NCBI GenBank assembly: GCA_033675265.1
Contig: JAUJYZ010000850.1
Coordinates: forward strand, 179,501 to 243,500
DNA length: 64,000 nt
Direction: 5' to 3'
Origin: Actinostola sp. cb2023
Taxonomy: Eukaryota; Cnidaria; Anthozoa; Actiniaria; Actinostolidae
Program-made: the position numbers and the translations under genes
In this document: positions 30,411-43,294 of the stretch, one piece after another
How positions within the stretch are numbered: the stretch's first letter is position 1
Layout: each line of letters begins with the position of its first letter
The notes under the pieces: model-generated
Databases searched by the model: none
What the model saw: the letters and a program-made list of their open reading frames with translations, nothing else
What the model was told of the DNA's origin: nothing

Positions 30411-33078
30411 CATATTCTGGTATTACAGCTGTGTCTATTATATTTGTACTTCCCAGATAAATTATTTTATTTGCCTTTGAAATAATTTACACTGATGCAA
30501 GGCTACCGTAACCCTTCATGACTGCATCCATATTCTGGTATTACAGCTGTGTCTATTATATTTGTACTTCCCAGATAAATTATTTTATTTGCCTTAGTAA
30601 TAATTTTACACTGATGCAAGGCTAACCCTTCATGACTGCATATGATCCATATTCTGGTATTACAGCTGTGTCTATTATATTTGTACTTCTCCCAGATAAA
30701 TTATTTTATTTGCCTTAGTAATACTTTACACTGATGCAAGGCTAACCCTTCATGACTGTATCCATATTCTGGTATTACAGCTGTGTCTATTATATTTGTA
30801 CTTCCCAGATAAATTATTTTATTTGCCTTAGTAATAATTTACACTGATGCAAGGCTAACCCTTCATGACTGCATCCATATTCTGGTATTACAGCTGTGTC
30901 TATTATATTTGTACTTCTCCCAGATAAATTATTTTATTTGCCTTAGTAATACTTTACACTGATGCAAGGCTAACCCTTCATGACTGCATCCATATTCTAG
31001 TATTACAGCTGTGTCTATTATATTTGTACTTCCCAGATAAATTATTTTATTTGCCTTAGTAATAATTTACACTGATGCAAGGCTAACCCTTCATGACTTC
31101 ATCCATATTCTGGTATTACAGCTGTGTCTATTATATTTGTACTTCCCAGATAAATTATTTTATTTGCCTTAGTAATAATTTTACACTGATGCAAGGCTAA
31201 CCCTTCATGACTGCATCCATATTCTGGTATTACAGCTGTGTCTATTATATTTGTACTTCCCAGATAAATTATTTTATTTGCCTTAGTAATAGTTTACACT
31301 GATGCAAGGCTAACCCTTCATGACTGCATATGATCCATATTCTGGTATTACAGCTGTGTCTATTATATTTGTACTTCTCCCAGATAAATTATTTTATTTG
31401 CCTTAGTAATACTTTACACTGATGCAAGGCTAACCCTTCATGACTGTATCCATATTCTGGTATTACAGCTGTGTCTATTATATTTGTACTTCTCCCAGAT
31501 AAATTATTTTATTTGCCTTAGTAATACTTTACACTGATGCAAGGCTAACCCTTCATGACTGCATCCATATTCTGGTATTACAGCTGTGTCTATTATATTT
31601 GTACTTCTCCCAGATAAATTATTTTATTTGCCTTAGTAATACTTTACACTGATGCAAGGCTAACCCTTCATGACTGCATCCATATTCTAGTATTACAGCT
31701 GTGTCTATTATATTTGTACTTCCCAGATAAATTATTTTATTTGCCTTAGTAATAATTTACACTGATGCAAGGCTAACCCTTCATGACTTCATCCATATTC
31801 TGGTATTACAGCTGTGTCTATTATATTTGTACTTCCCAGATAAATTATTTTATTTGCCTTAGTAATAATTTTACACTGATGCAAGGCTAACCCTTCATGA
31901 CTGCATCCATATTCTGGTATTACAGCTGTGTCTATTATATTTGTACTTCCCAGATAAATTATTTTATTTGCCTTAGTAATAGTTTACACTGATGCAAGGC
32001 TAACCCTTCATGACTGCATATGATCCATATTCTGGTATTACAGCTGTGTCTATTATATTTGTACTTCTCCCAGATAAATTATTTTATTTGCCTTAGTAAT
32101 ACTTTACACTGATGCAAGGCTAACCCTTCATGACTGTATCCATATTCTGGTATTACAGCTGTGTCTATTATATTTGTACTTCCCAGATAAATTATTTTAT
32201 TTGCCTTAGTAATAATTTACACTGATGCAAGGCTAACCCTTCATGACTGCATCCATATTCTGGTATTACAGCTGTGTCTATTATATTTGTACTTCCCAGA
32301 TAAATGATTTTATTTGCCTTAGTAAATTATTTTACTTTACACTGATGCAAGGCTAACCCTTCATGACTGCATCCATATTCTGGTATTACAGCTGTGTCTA
32401 TTATATTTGTACTTCTCCCAGATAAATTATTTTATTTGCCTTAGTAATACTTTACACTGATGCAAGGCTAACCCTTCATGACTTCATGACTGCATCCATA
32501 TTCTAGTATTACAGCTGTGTCTATTATATTTGTACTTCCCAGATAAATTATTTTATTTGCCTTAGTAATAATTTACACTGATGCAAGGCTAACCCTTCAT
32601 GACTTCATCCATATTCTGGTATTACAGCTGTGTCTATTATATTTGTACTTCCCAGATAAATTATTTTATTTGCCTTAGTAATAATCTACACTGATGCAAG
32701 GCTAACCCTTCATGACTGCATCCATATTCTGGTATTACAGCTGTGTCTATTATATTTGTACTTCCCAGATAAAGTATTTTATTTGCCTTTGTAATAATTT
32801 ACACTGATGCAAGGCTAACCCTTCATGACTGCATCCATATTCTGGTATTACAGCTGTGTCTATTATATTTGTACTTCCCAGATAAATTATTTTATTTGCC
32901 TTAGTAATAATTTACACTGATGCAAGGCTAACCCTTCATGACTGCATCCATATTCTGGTATTACAGCTGTGTCTATTATATTTGTACTTCCCAGATAAAT
33001 TATTTTATTTGCCTTAGTAATACTTTACACTGATGCAAGGCTAACCCTTCATGACTGCATCCATATTCTGGTATTACA
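30411..33078. repeat. ~114-bp tandem array, about 23 copies, with higher-order repeats
   Basis: The unit contains CATATTCTGGTATTACAGCT, TATATTTGTACTTCCCAGAT and GCAAGGCTAACCCTTCATGA. Marker variants recur at fixed long spacing: GCATATGATCCATATTC at 30637, 31325 and 32015, and CATATTCTAG at 30991 and 31681, giving a higher-order period of about 690 bp (six units). Confidence 0.97.
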
Positions 33079-33284
33079 TGTTAAAAGGGATCTATTGTAG
33101 ATTCAGTTGTTTGTTTACTACATGTTTAGATGTCTGTGATCTTGTATCAGTTTTGTTGTGAACGTGATTACTGATATTTTGTCCAAGTTTATTCAAGACA
33201 GGAATTCATTTACTGACGTGACACCAGTTTCAAGCTGAATGAACCATTCTACCTGATGGATGATGTCATACACTGTATCGATGT

Positions 33285-33630
33285 ATCATAGAATCCTGTG
33301 GGTCCCCTACATTGTAGGTACCCCTAGGTCTTTACCGTAGACCATTTCCAATAAGACTCGATCACCTCTTTCTTATACATTCCTGGAATCAACAACAGTA
33401 AAGTTCTACTGTATGTACTGTGTAATGTACCACTGCACAAACACCACACATTATTGATGGCATAAAAAGTGAACCAGTACCAGAATAAATACTGCTTTGG
33501 AGTGCACACAGTAAATACTGCTTTGGAGTGCACACAGTATATGCTGTTATTGAATCAAATGTGCATCAAGCTTACCTGAGATCATGCAATACTATTTAGG
33601 GGGTGTGGTTTGTCCACAGGATTCTATGAT
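33285..33630. repeat. Inverted-repeat pair, 17-bp arms
   Basis: ATCATAGAATCCTGTGG and CCACAGGATTCTATGAT form the ends. The interior contains two direct copies of ACTGCTTTGGAGTGCACACA and no gene. Confidence 0.75.
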
Positions 33631-33750
33631 ACCACAGGTGCAGTACACATATGAAGTATATTTATTGGATATAACAAAAACTTGACACCATCCATACACA
33701 AAGCATACACAAGTTGTCCTCAGTTGTCCTTTATTCAATCAGTCAGTACA

Positions 33751-33977
33751 CCAGTTAAACCCAGTTATAACTTACTGTCAGCAATAATTATCATAAAGTA
33801 CAATGATTCAATGTTCCACTGATTGTAATAATAGAACTCAAGCAGTCTGCATCTTGAACATGAATGCACAAATACCTTGATGTCATATATCCAGACTTAA
33901 CTGGTGCATATTTGTTATTGAAGTCTGTCCAATCAAAGGGAAAGCATGCGAAGACTGTTATAACTGGGTTTAACTGG
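33751..33977. repeat. Inverted-repeat pair, 21-bp arms
   Basis: CCAGTTAAACCCAGTTATAA with one more base, and its exact complement, bound a 227-bp segment. Confidence 0.78.
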
Positions 33978-34016
33978 TTTATTGCGAGAGTGGTGTAACT
34001 AGGGGAAAGAGAAATC

Positions 34017-34564
34017 AACCATACTGGAAAAGATGGGCATTTAAAGGAGTGCTCTCACTGTACATGTGTGTGTATTATATAGTGCCGTTAGATGACGCTT
34101 CTCATGCCCCATTCACACCAGGGCCTAAGTGGTTTAACTAAACAGTTGTCGAAAATTATCTACGAATGCTGCATACATAACTGCTTTATCTTACAGTATG
34201 AATTCCAAGTACATCAACTCTTTGAAATTAGATGTATTTTCATTATAGAATCTTGAAAAACTCAGTTTAACTAAACATGTTTAGGTGTGAAAGGGGCATT
34301 GGTCTGCCATGTAGTTTTGTCTGGGATTTTCCTGCACATATTCGTTCATGACTTTGGCCAGACATACATAATCAAATGGTGAGAGTGCTTCTTAATCTGC
34401 TTTTCAGCCCAAAAACTAAACACTGCTGATTTTCAACTGTGTGAAAGATCTCTACTATAGCTACAGTGATTTGATATACTGTGAAGTAAAATGGAATTTA
34501 CTTGGCCCTTAGACAAAACAAAAATATTGGGAAAGTTACAGTGCACATCTTTTCCAGTATGGTT
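34017..34564. repeat. Inverted-repeat pair, 19-bp arms
   Basis: AACCATACTGGAAAAGATG and its complement bound 548 bp. A purine-rich GGGTGGGGAGGGGTAAGA minisatellite follows at 34565-34650. Confidence 0.75.
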
Positions 34565-35399
34565 CAATGGGGAGGGGAGGGGTAAGAAATTGGGTGGGGA
34601 GGGGTAAGACATTGGGAGGGGAGGGGTGAGACATTGGGTGGGGAGGGGTAAGAAGGTAAGTCTAAATGTCCTTATGCCCTGTTGACACTTGAGTATCTTG
34701 TTGACTTAGAAAAATATGCTGAAGTGTGAACATGGCATAAGGAAATTTTCTGTTTATTTCTTGTGTTGTTTGACTTGTAATTTTTCTTGTATTTTGTCTT
34801 GTTTTTTACCTGTTTTTGTTTATTTATTTTGTCTTGTAAATAAACTTTGACACCAACAATATATATTTAGTGTGATTTTAATGTATTCCATCTCTATAGG
34901 GTACACACCCATCTGGGTTAAAAAAAATACCTCCCCGAGGTCCTACCAGCACCAAGTCTCACCACCCCACCAGGACCAGATAGTCTCACTGCCCGACCAG
35001 AGTCGTCTTATAAGGCCTGATCAGAAACTTTACCTGATACTGAAGGCTGTCTGAATGATTGTCAAACTTTCACTCACTACATACTCCATAGGGGAATTCT
35101 GGCGTCACTCAAGCCAGCACTTACAGGGAGGGTAGGTGCAAATATGAATTTCAGATGATCCCACCCCACCACCCACAGATGTCCATGACAGTGATGTGCA
35201 TTGTGATCAATAGGCTCGTCATTTAACTACATTCAGACAACTCGGATATAAGTATTGATTATCAAATCTGACTTAGGAAGACTGTAAAATATATGTCTGG
35301 GATAATAAAGTGAGCTAAATGTGAAGGTTTAGCTGATAAGGCAACTACCACCATGCAATTTAATTAGAAAATCTAGCCCCCATTTTGAATATTACCCTA

Positions 35400-35982
35400 G
35401 TGGCCATTTTGAATTGATTAACTTAGCAACCATTTTGAATTGATTATCTTAGCAATCATTTTGAATTGATTAACTTAGCAACCATTTTGAATTGATTAAC
35501 CTAGCAACCATTTTGAATTGATTATCTTAGCAACCATTTTGAATTGATTAACTTAGCAACCATTTTGAATTGATTAACCTAGCAACCATTTTGAATTGAT
35601 TATCTTAGCAACCATTTTGAATTGATTATCCTAGCAACCATTTTGAATTGATTATCTTAGCAACCATTCTGAATTGATTATCTTAGCAACCATTTTGAAT
35701 TGATTATCTTAGCAACCATTTTGAATTGATTATCTTAGCAACCATTTTGAATTGATTATCTTAGCAAACATTTTGAATTGATTATCTTAGCAACCATTTT
35801 GAATTGATTATCTTAGCAACCATTTTGAATTGATTATCTTAGCAACCATTTTGAATTGATTATCTTAGCAACCATTTTGAATTGATTATCTTAGCAACCA
35901 TTTTGAATTGATTATCTTAGCAACCATTTTGAATTGATTATCTTAGCAACCATTTTGAATTGATTATCTTAGCAACCATTTT
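35400..35982. repeat. 26-bp tandem array, about 22 copies
   Basis: Unit AGCAACCATTTTGAATTGAT plus TATCTT; early copies have TAACTT or TAACCT instead. Confidence 0.97.
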
Positions 35983-36103
35983 GTGCTTGATGGGGGAGGG
36001 GTAGGTCAGCCATTAGTTGTTGTTTATGTTATTTATACCTACACTTGAGTACTAGGGTAACAAACTAATGATTAAAGGTTATTTTTATCTTAACCTAAGA
36101 ATA

Positions 36104-36923
36104 GTTTTTTCACCAGCAAAGAAACTTGTCAGACAAGTCAAATCAAAGTCGCAAATGAATTGTTTCTAAAACAAACAGATTTGCAGCCACAAATCTGAGG
36201 AAATTTCAAGCAATATCAACATCGGCTCCAAAATTAATTTGAATATTGTAAACAATGGCATGTTTCTGCATTTCAATACCACAACAATGTTGTCAATCAG
36301 CCATTATAATATTTGCACATTCTGGCACCATTGTATCGTTAACATTGTTCATAATTTGTAATCAGTTTGATATTTCAGATCTTGAGGTGTGGTGTTTTTC
36401 ACCTTTTACCTCTTCATCTCATACTGTTTGTCAAGTAGACAGCAAATTTGTATTAATTTGTTGAAGACCTCAGTTTCGTTAATACGAATCATGGCACCAA
36501 TTTGGCCATCATGAAAGTCCTTCAGTTGTAAACAGCTCAAAAACATGCATAGAAACTTATCACTTTATGTACAGTGTATGGAATTTCACAGTTTTTGCTG
36601 TTCTTCAAAACGTTTTGGATGTAGAGTAAAGGTGCCTTACATACATGTGCATAAATTGGACAGCAAATCTTGTTTTGCTCAGTTTTGATATGTACATTTA
36701 TATGATGAGTCACTTATAGTTCATATATGGATTTGATAACAGAGCTTCTTTTGTCATTTGAACTTGAATGTTTAAACTCAAGTAAGATAGAAGTCATTTA
36801 CATTGATTGTACATGACAACTATTATTAGCAAGTTTTTCATATCCAGAGTCATTTATATTTTATGGTTAAGTAGTCGGACAGGTTTAAGGAAACTGAGGT
36901 CTTCACTTTGCTGGTGAAAAAAC
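36104..36923. repeat. Inverted-repeat element, 820 bp
   Basis: GTTTTTTCACCAGCAAAG and its exact complement form the ends. Further AAACTGAGGTCTTC/GAAGACCTCAGTTT pairs occur at 36466 and 36888. The interior is AT-rich without a convincing gene. Confidence 0.72.
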
Positions 36924-37405
36924 TTTAATTAAATTACAATCCTATGATAGAAGCCGTTTTACCAGTTGCCAACAACACCAACCCACAATGTTATCGCAGA
37001 AAAGATTCTAGTTTTAGTCTTCCGCCATGTCAGTTTGATAATCACTTAGATTGAGAAGTCTGAATGTAGCAGTACTTTAAGCCTATCGATCACACATCCC
37101 ATCACTGCCACACACATCAGTGAATGATGAGGGGATCACCCTCTTACTCATATTTGCACTAACCTTCACCTTTTTGTCTGACTTGAATAACAACAGAGTT
37201 CCCCGATGAAGTATGCAGTGAGCAAAGGTTTGGCATCCACCCAGACAGTCTTCAGTATCAAGGCTGATCATGGCCTCAAGTTTAGACTCTGACGGAAACA
37301 GCAAGATACTACCTTATGGATTTCCTGGCCTGTGGGGTGGCTTCTCTTTTGGTGCTGGCAGGACCTCGTGGGAGGTATAGAGTGTATTTCATTTTTTTTC
37401 AATAG

Positions 37406-37553
37406 CAATAGATACAGGGGAGTGTCGTGCATCTCAATGTCAACCTGCCCACATTGGGGCCCAACATCTACTGTACTCTTAGTATTTCCAATAGTATTTC
37501 TCCAAGTTCTCCATTAGTAATTATTATAGTAAGACACTCCCCTGTATCTATTG
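37406..37553. repeat. Inverted-repeat pair, 21-bp arms
   Basis: CAATAGATACAGGGGAGTGT with one more base pairs exactly with the sequence ending at 37553; the loop is about 106 bp. Confidence 0.8.
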
Positions 37554-39213
37554 TTAGAGACTGGAGGACTGGCTTTTATACATGCTATAAACACTGGTAA
37601 CTGTTTTCGTCTAGATTCAAATGGAACCTACATGTAGCTGACTGATGTCACCTACTGTAGCCAGTCCCCCAGCCCAATAATACTGTAGTTTATTCTACTT
37701 TACTGATTTTTTTGTTGACAAAATTGAAATATTGTATGTATGGAGGGCATCTTGTATCATCTCAGTAGTGTCTTCTATTGCTTCTATTTTGATAGCAAAG
37801 TTGAGTAGACAGACCTGTGGTACCTGTAATCAGACAATAAGAATTGATTGTTACTCAAGAGAATCAAACAGCCAGTCATCATAAGCTTAACTTCTGTTTA
37901 AACAAACTTTAATCACATTTCAAACATTGACTTACATGTCTGTCTTGTGAGGATCACCAAGAGCCTGACACTGATTACCAAATATGGACATGGTAATTAG
38001 ACATTATTGCATAATTAGCTCTGTCTTTCAGTAAGATTCAAGCTGTTGAAAGGAATAAATCAATGGTTACACTTTACAGCAACAAATAAAATATCAAGAT
38101 TGTAACTCTGATGGTCATGTGACATGCCGAGACAAGTTCTAGTTACATTGTAGTAACTAATAGAATACATACCTCATTGTCAATTTCTCTAGTCTTTGTT
38201 ATTGCTAACAATCACTGAGTTAACAATAGTGTTTGCTAACCATTATCAGGTGTTGTTATAGTGTCTATATAGGACAACATGTCTTGGTTGAAGCAAATTC
38301 TGTGAAAAGAAAAAAATGGGAAATGAAATATGGGAAAACATCAACAATTCTTTATTTCAGTAGAACTACTAATACAGAAAGTCATAAACACGTTTGAAAG
38401 CTAAATTATCAAGTATCATGATATGCTAATATCTGTAGTCTGTAGAAACTCAATGTCAATGGTGAATGCATGTATGCAGTGGGTTAGTAGATAACTCATA
38501 CATGTACATACAAAGCTTGGCTATTCCTAAAGTCTTACAAATACATGTATTTTTGTCCATTTTAGTTGCATTTTAAGGCTCAGGAGTTTGAATTCAACGC
38601 TATTTACGCCTATTGTCTCCACCATTTGCAAACCAAACTGCAGTCATTCAACAAGTTGTCATATTTTACCGCAAAACACGCATTTCTTACCTTTTTATCG
38701 CTCCAACCTCTGCATACAACTATTATAAGTGTATTTATGGTCAAATAAACCCCATAAAGCCGATAATTCGGTTATTTTGAAGCGTTTTTTCGCCACGAAT
38801 CTTCAGACATGTTGCTCGTTTGCAGACGACTCAGTCACGTGACTGTATGGTAATGAGCAAATTCTAGATATCCCGTATGTAGAAGAAAAACCTTCTTTTG
38901 TTTTACTGTTCTTTTATTCTTTATTTTCAAATATATTTTTATTACAAATATTAACAAGTTTTGCAGTGTTCCATAAAGCTGTCCTTGGGTTTTGGCTTGA
39001 CGCAACCAAGGATTGAGTAAACGCGGGAAAAGTAGATTGCGAGGTAATTTGTTTTCTGTTCTCTATCGTTGCTGCCAGTGTTCATAAGTGTCGCCACACT
39101 TCAGGTATGGATTTTACGAGTATATACATGTATATTTTACAGATGAATCCCAAACAAATTCAGGACCCCCCTTTTTTTCTGCAAAACAAAATCAGGTTCC
39201 GCCCCAATTTCTC
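37554..39213. other. Region 37554-39213: no gene seen
   Basis: AT-rich sequence without recognisable coding matter. Only short frames are open. Confidence 0.55.
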
Positions 39214-39909
39214 ACTTTGAAGACTTGGGGAGGGGTGGTCTGAACTCATTTTATAGACTTAGGGGAGGTGTGTGCTGATATCACTTTGAAGACTTGGGGG
39301 AGGGGAGGGGTGGACTGAACTCATGTTTTAGACTTAGGGGAGGTGTGTGCTGGTATCACTTTGAAGACTTGGGGGAGGGGTGGTCTGAACTCATGTTTTA
39401 GACTTAGGGGAGGTGTGTGCTGATATCACTTTGAAGACTTGGGGGGGGGGAGGGGTGGACTGAACTCATGTTTTAGACTTAGGGGAGGTGTGTGCTGGTA
39501 TCACCTTGAAGACTTGGGGGAGGGGTGGTCTGAACTCATGTTTTAGACTTAGGGGAGTGTGTGTGCTGGTATCACTTTGAAGACTTGGGGGAGGGGTGGT
39601 CTGAACTCATGTTTTAGACTTAGGGGAGGTGTGTGCTGGTATCACTTTGAAGACTTGGGGGAGGGGAGGGGTGGTCTGAACTCATGTTTTAGACTTAGGG
39701 GAGGTGTGTGCTGATATCACTTTGAAGATTTGGAGGAGGGGAGGGGTGGTCTGAACTCATGTTTTAGACTTAGGGGAGGTGTGTGCTGATATCACTTTGA
39801 AGACTTGGGGGAGGGGAGGGGTGGTCTGAACTCATGTTTTGGACTTAGGGGAGGTGTGTGCTGGTATCACTTTGAAGACTTGGGGAAGGGGAGGGGTGGT
39901 CTGAACTCA
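39214..39909. repeat. G-rich ~75-bp tandem array, about nine copies
   Basis: The unit contains CTTTGAAGACTTGGGGGAGG, GGTCTGAACTCATGTTTTAG and GACTTAGGGGAGGTGTGTGC. The length of the G-rich part varies between copies. Confidence 0.96.
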
Positions 39910-40539
39910 GCCCCTCCCCTTGTTACGGCCCTGTATATCCTGGCGGAGTGAAGACTTAATTGTCCTTGCTGGAGTTGGAGAGTCCCTTACCAGGACTGTT
40001 TCGAACTTTCCCACAGTCCATCGTAACCTTCTTTTCACACTCCACTATTCAAAGCAAATCGTTTTGAATAATTATGTTTTATTGATCTCACTCAAAACAT
40101 TTTTTAATACTACTATGGTTACTCTTTTAAAAGGAAACTAAAATTCCTTTTTGTATTAAATATGAATATTATTGCATTGTTTTCTATAATTAACCGAAAT
40201 TTTGAAATTTGAGAGCTTATTATCATACAATATCATTAGATTCCCTGATTGATAATCGTCTTTTAATATTTATATATTGGAATCTCTACATTGCTTGTTC
40301 TATATTTTTTTGGGGGGATTTGTGCAACCACCCCCCACTCCCCCCCCCCCTCCCCCATCAGTAGTCGAATGGTCCACCCCTTATATCGCAGTATAACGCA
40401 CGCTGTCCCGCATAAGTCCCGCGTATATCCCGTTGCATTGTTCAGTATTTCCTGTAAAGAAATCCTCAGAATTCGTTCCAAAGTTCCTGTAAAGCAAAAT
40501 AACTAGACGACCATCATGTGTATTCGATAATTAAACTAG

Positions 40540-41424
40540 ACGCTCATTGAGCGTTCACTCGTGCCCTGGTGCGATTGCGTTCTGAGATGCAGTTCATCAT
40601 GAAAGACGCACTATGGGCCTCCAGCAACACACAAGTCCCTTGACTACGGGGTAATAATCTATGCCTGTGGTACGAGTCGCATAGATAAAGATCTCGAATC
40701 AGTACGTACTTGGTACGTCTTGAGGTTGCATAGGTCAGATGGTTCTGATAACGCTATTCGTTTGTCGTTATAATCAAACGTGAAATAAAATAAACTTCCA
40801 TCATTATTTTTCTCAGAAATGTGTTTCATTTTATTGTCCGATACCTTTTTTAAAAACGGGTTTTCACGGCGCGTGATGGCATGCCGTCATGCAGCAAGAA
40901 AAGCGACATTATCTATTTTCGGACACATCGAGGCAAAGAGACAGCAGCGTCGTCGAGCTTCGTCAGATCATAGTCTGAATCGATGAATCGTCTGGATGTT
41001 CTCTGGATGTTAAAATACGAAGTTAGGGGATGATTTTGGAGCGAGTACTCAATTGAAGGTTATTTTATTCCACGTTTGAAAAATTCAGAAGATAAAGGAA
41101 TCGTATAAATCGTTGAGTCCGCGGAACGACCTGGTCCGAAAACGCTCGACTGCATCTTTTAGAGTAGGTCTACCGCTAACGGCGTGTGCGTTTGTATGTG
41201 AGATGAGCGTATCAGGCATACTTCGTTCAAATGTGTTTTCTCACAGTACAACATAACCTTCCCGCAACAAGGTTTGCGAAAAAAGAGATCGTCCTGTCGA
41301 GATGCGTGTTGATAAGTCTCGTGGTCTCGTTCCCAGTCCCACTCGATTGCAGATTTGCGACCGCTACCAACAAAAAAAATACCGACTGTAAACTTAGACT
41401 CGTGCCGTAGGCCTGGGCACGAGT
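40540..41424. mobile_element. Related repeat unit with ACTCGTGCCC ends
   Basis: Starts beside the palindrome ACGCTCATTGAGCGT and ACTCGTGCCCTGG and ends CCTGGGCACGAGT. It shares ACGTCTTGAGGTTGCATAGG with 54195 (and its complement near 13430) and AAAACGCTC...CATCTTTTAGAGT with 53478. The order of shared blocks differs from the 52-54 kb copy, so one of them is rearranged. Minus-strand remnants resemble the start of the hypothetical membrane protein. Confidence 0.55.
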
Positions 41425-41444
41425 AAATAGATGAACATCGATAT

Positions 41445-41832
41445 ACATTATCTGTAAGTATACATGTTCGATACATTATCTGTAAGTATACATGTTCGAT
41501 ACATTAACTGTAAGTATACATGTTCGATACATTATCTGTAAGTATACATGTTCGATACATTATCTGTAAGTATACATGTTCGATACATTATCTGTAAGTA
41601 TACATGTTCGATACATTATCTGTAAGTATACATGTTCGATACATTATCTGTAAGTATACATGTTCGATACATTATCTGTAAGTATACATGTTCGATGCAT
41701 TATCTGTAAGTATACATGTTCGATACATTATCTGTAAGTATACATGTTCGATACATTATCTGTAAGTATACATGTTCGAAACATTATCTGTAAGTATACA
41801 TGTTCCATACATTATCTGTAAGTATACATGTT
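41445..41832. repeat. 28-bp tandem array, about 14 copies
   Basis: Unit ACATTATCTGTAAGTATACA plus TGTTCGAT. It lies between the repeat unit ending at 41424 and the start of the GPCR duplication. Confidence 0.97.
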
Positions 41833-42370
41833 CTATTCCGTTCGGTTAGCGTGTTACTTCATTACTTACGGAATAATTAGCATCAGTTTAGACCAATCAG
41901 ATTTCTGGAAATTCTTTTTTTTTTGCAACCAGACAATCTCAATCCAGAAAGCCATCGCTTATTTGCTCACCTGTTGCTTGTCCTATTTCAACAAAGTGTT
42001 CTCCTTGAAATGAAATGAATGAAGTTCAAATGTTACGGATTTTATCTTTTCTCACAGCAGCACATCTTTGTGTAGGGATTTCGTACAGATGAAGTTGCAG
42101 TTTCTTCTAGGGTACACATTTTGAGGATTTTAAAATTTGGAAAATCGAAAACCTGGGAATCTTAAGGTGGACTGGATCGATATCAAACTGGACGATGGAA
42201 TGAACCGGTTATTATCCAGTTATTGTTTCACTATACAGTTAACAAGGTTGTCAGACAAATAAAGGAGATGTAAGGAGGAAAAGTCCATTGTAGCACAGAC
42301 TAGTCTTGTCATTAAAACTTCTAAAGTCAGCCTTACATTTCCAGACGTTCTTCCTTCGATCCTCGGTCCA

Positions 42371-43294
42371 TTAGTGATAGCATAGAAGATTGCGTAACAT
42401 ATGACGACACGCCTGGCGAATATCTGTAAACCTTATCAGATAAATGACTGGGTTTACACTGGAATTAAGTCCAAAGACTACCATTGTATGATGATAAAAG
42501 ACTACTTTACTGAAGAAGTTTAAATACCTTGCGACCAAAAGACTACACAAAAATGGAAGCTGGCAGAGAACGAGACATCCCAATATGCCCACCATCGTCT
42601 TCAAGGTTTTCCTGTATTTCACAACATCAAAGTTCCCCTGTGATGGGTTGGGTTGTTGGGCGTGAACTTGTGATGTGTAACGATGAAGAGTTATGAAGGA
42701 CTTGATGTAGAAAGTACAGGTTACGAGTAACGACATCAAGCCAATTATTCCTGCAATGATATCCCGATGTCTCTGTAATTCTTGTTGAAAGTACGTTACC
42801 ACCAACGCCCCGGCTAATAGTAAAACCCACGTTGCCACAATCGATATCTGAACCCGTTTTTTCGTAACAATGACTCTATATCGGTGTCTTAATCGGAGAG
42901 CTAAATATCGGTCAATGCTGATATATGCAGACATGATAAGTGAAAGGCCAGCCAGCAAGAGTACAGGCATTATTAAAAGTTTATTGATTTCGCAAATTCT
43001 TTCAATCAGATTCTTCTGCAGGTAAAATAAGCAAATCACAACTAAGAAAGGATGATAGAACAAACCAACCAGAAGATCTGTGAACGCCAAACTTGTCATC
43101 AGTAAGTAAGATGGCGTTTGCAGGTTCTGTGATCTCAGGATGGCAACGATAATCATTCCATTCCCAAGCGTCGCTGAAATTGCAAGAACGACGTTGAAGA
43201 AGATGCTGGCAATGAGAGGTTTTTCGAACAATTCAATGTTGTCAACAATATCAGATATCAAAGTATAATCCACACACTTCTCGCTCTGATTCAT
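42371..43294 (-). CDS. Intronless class A (rhodopsin-type) GPCR, MECA-like
   Basis: A 307-residue seven-helix receptor. The start is the ATG at 43292-43294 (MNQSEKC, with an N-glycosylation site NQS); the frame is open further upstream but without a better ATG. Class A marks seen: GNGMIIVAI in helix 1, LAFTDLLVG in helix 2, SIDRYLAL at the end of helix 3, CQLP in helix 6 in place of CWxP, and NSSVNPVIYLIRF in helix 7. The second outer loop is short and has no cysteine, and helix 5 has no proline; both are features of the melanocortin/EDG/cannabinoid/adenosine group. Ligand unknown. It belongs to a tandem segmental duplication whose second copy is disrupted, so this is the only intact receptor here. 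The short cytoplasmic tail ends in CYH. Confidence 0.93.
   Translation of the reverse strand: MNQSEKCVDYTLISDIVDNIELFEKPLIASIFFNVVLAISATLGNGMIIVAILRSQNLQTPSYLLMTSLAFTDLLVGLFYHPFLVVICLFYLQKNLIERICEINKLLIMPVLLLAGLSLIMSAYISIDRYLALRLRHRYRVIVTKKRVQISIVATWVLLLAGALVVTYFQQELQRHRDIIAGIIGLMSLLVTCTFYIKSFITLHRYTSQVHAQQPNPSQGNFDVVKYRKTLKTMVGILGCLVLCQLPFLCSLLVARYLNFFSKVVFYHHTMVVFGLNSSVNPVIYLIRFTDIRQACRHMLRNLLCYH

Noticed and set aside
37083..37304. Minus-strand 73-codon frame with a globular-looking composition
   Set aside because: I could not match it to any family, and no adjacent exon or clear splice pair was found.
42627..42830. Minus-strand frame overlapping the intact receptor
   Set aside because: Out-of-frame shadow of the GPCR coding sequence.
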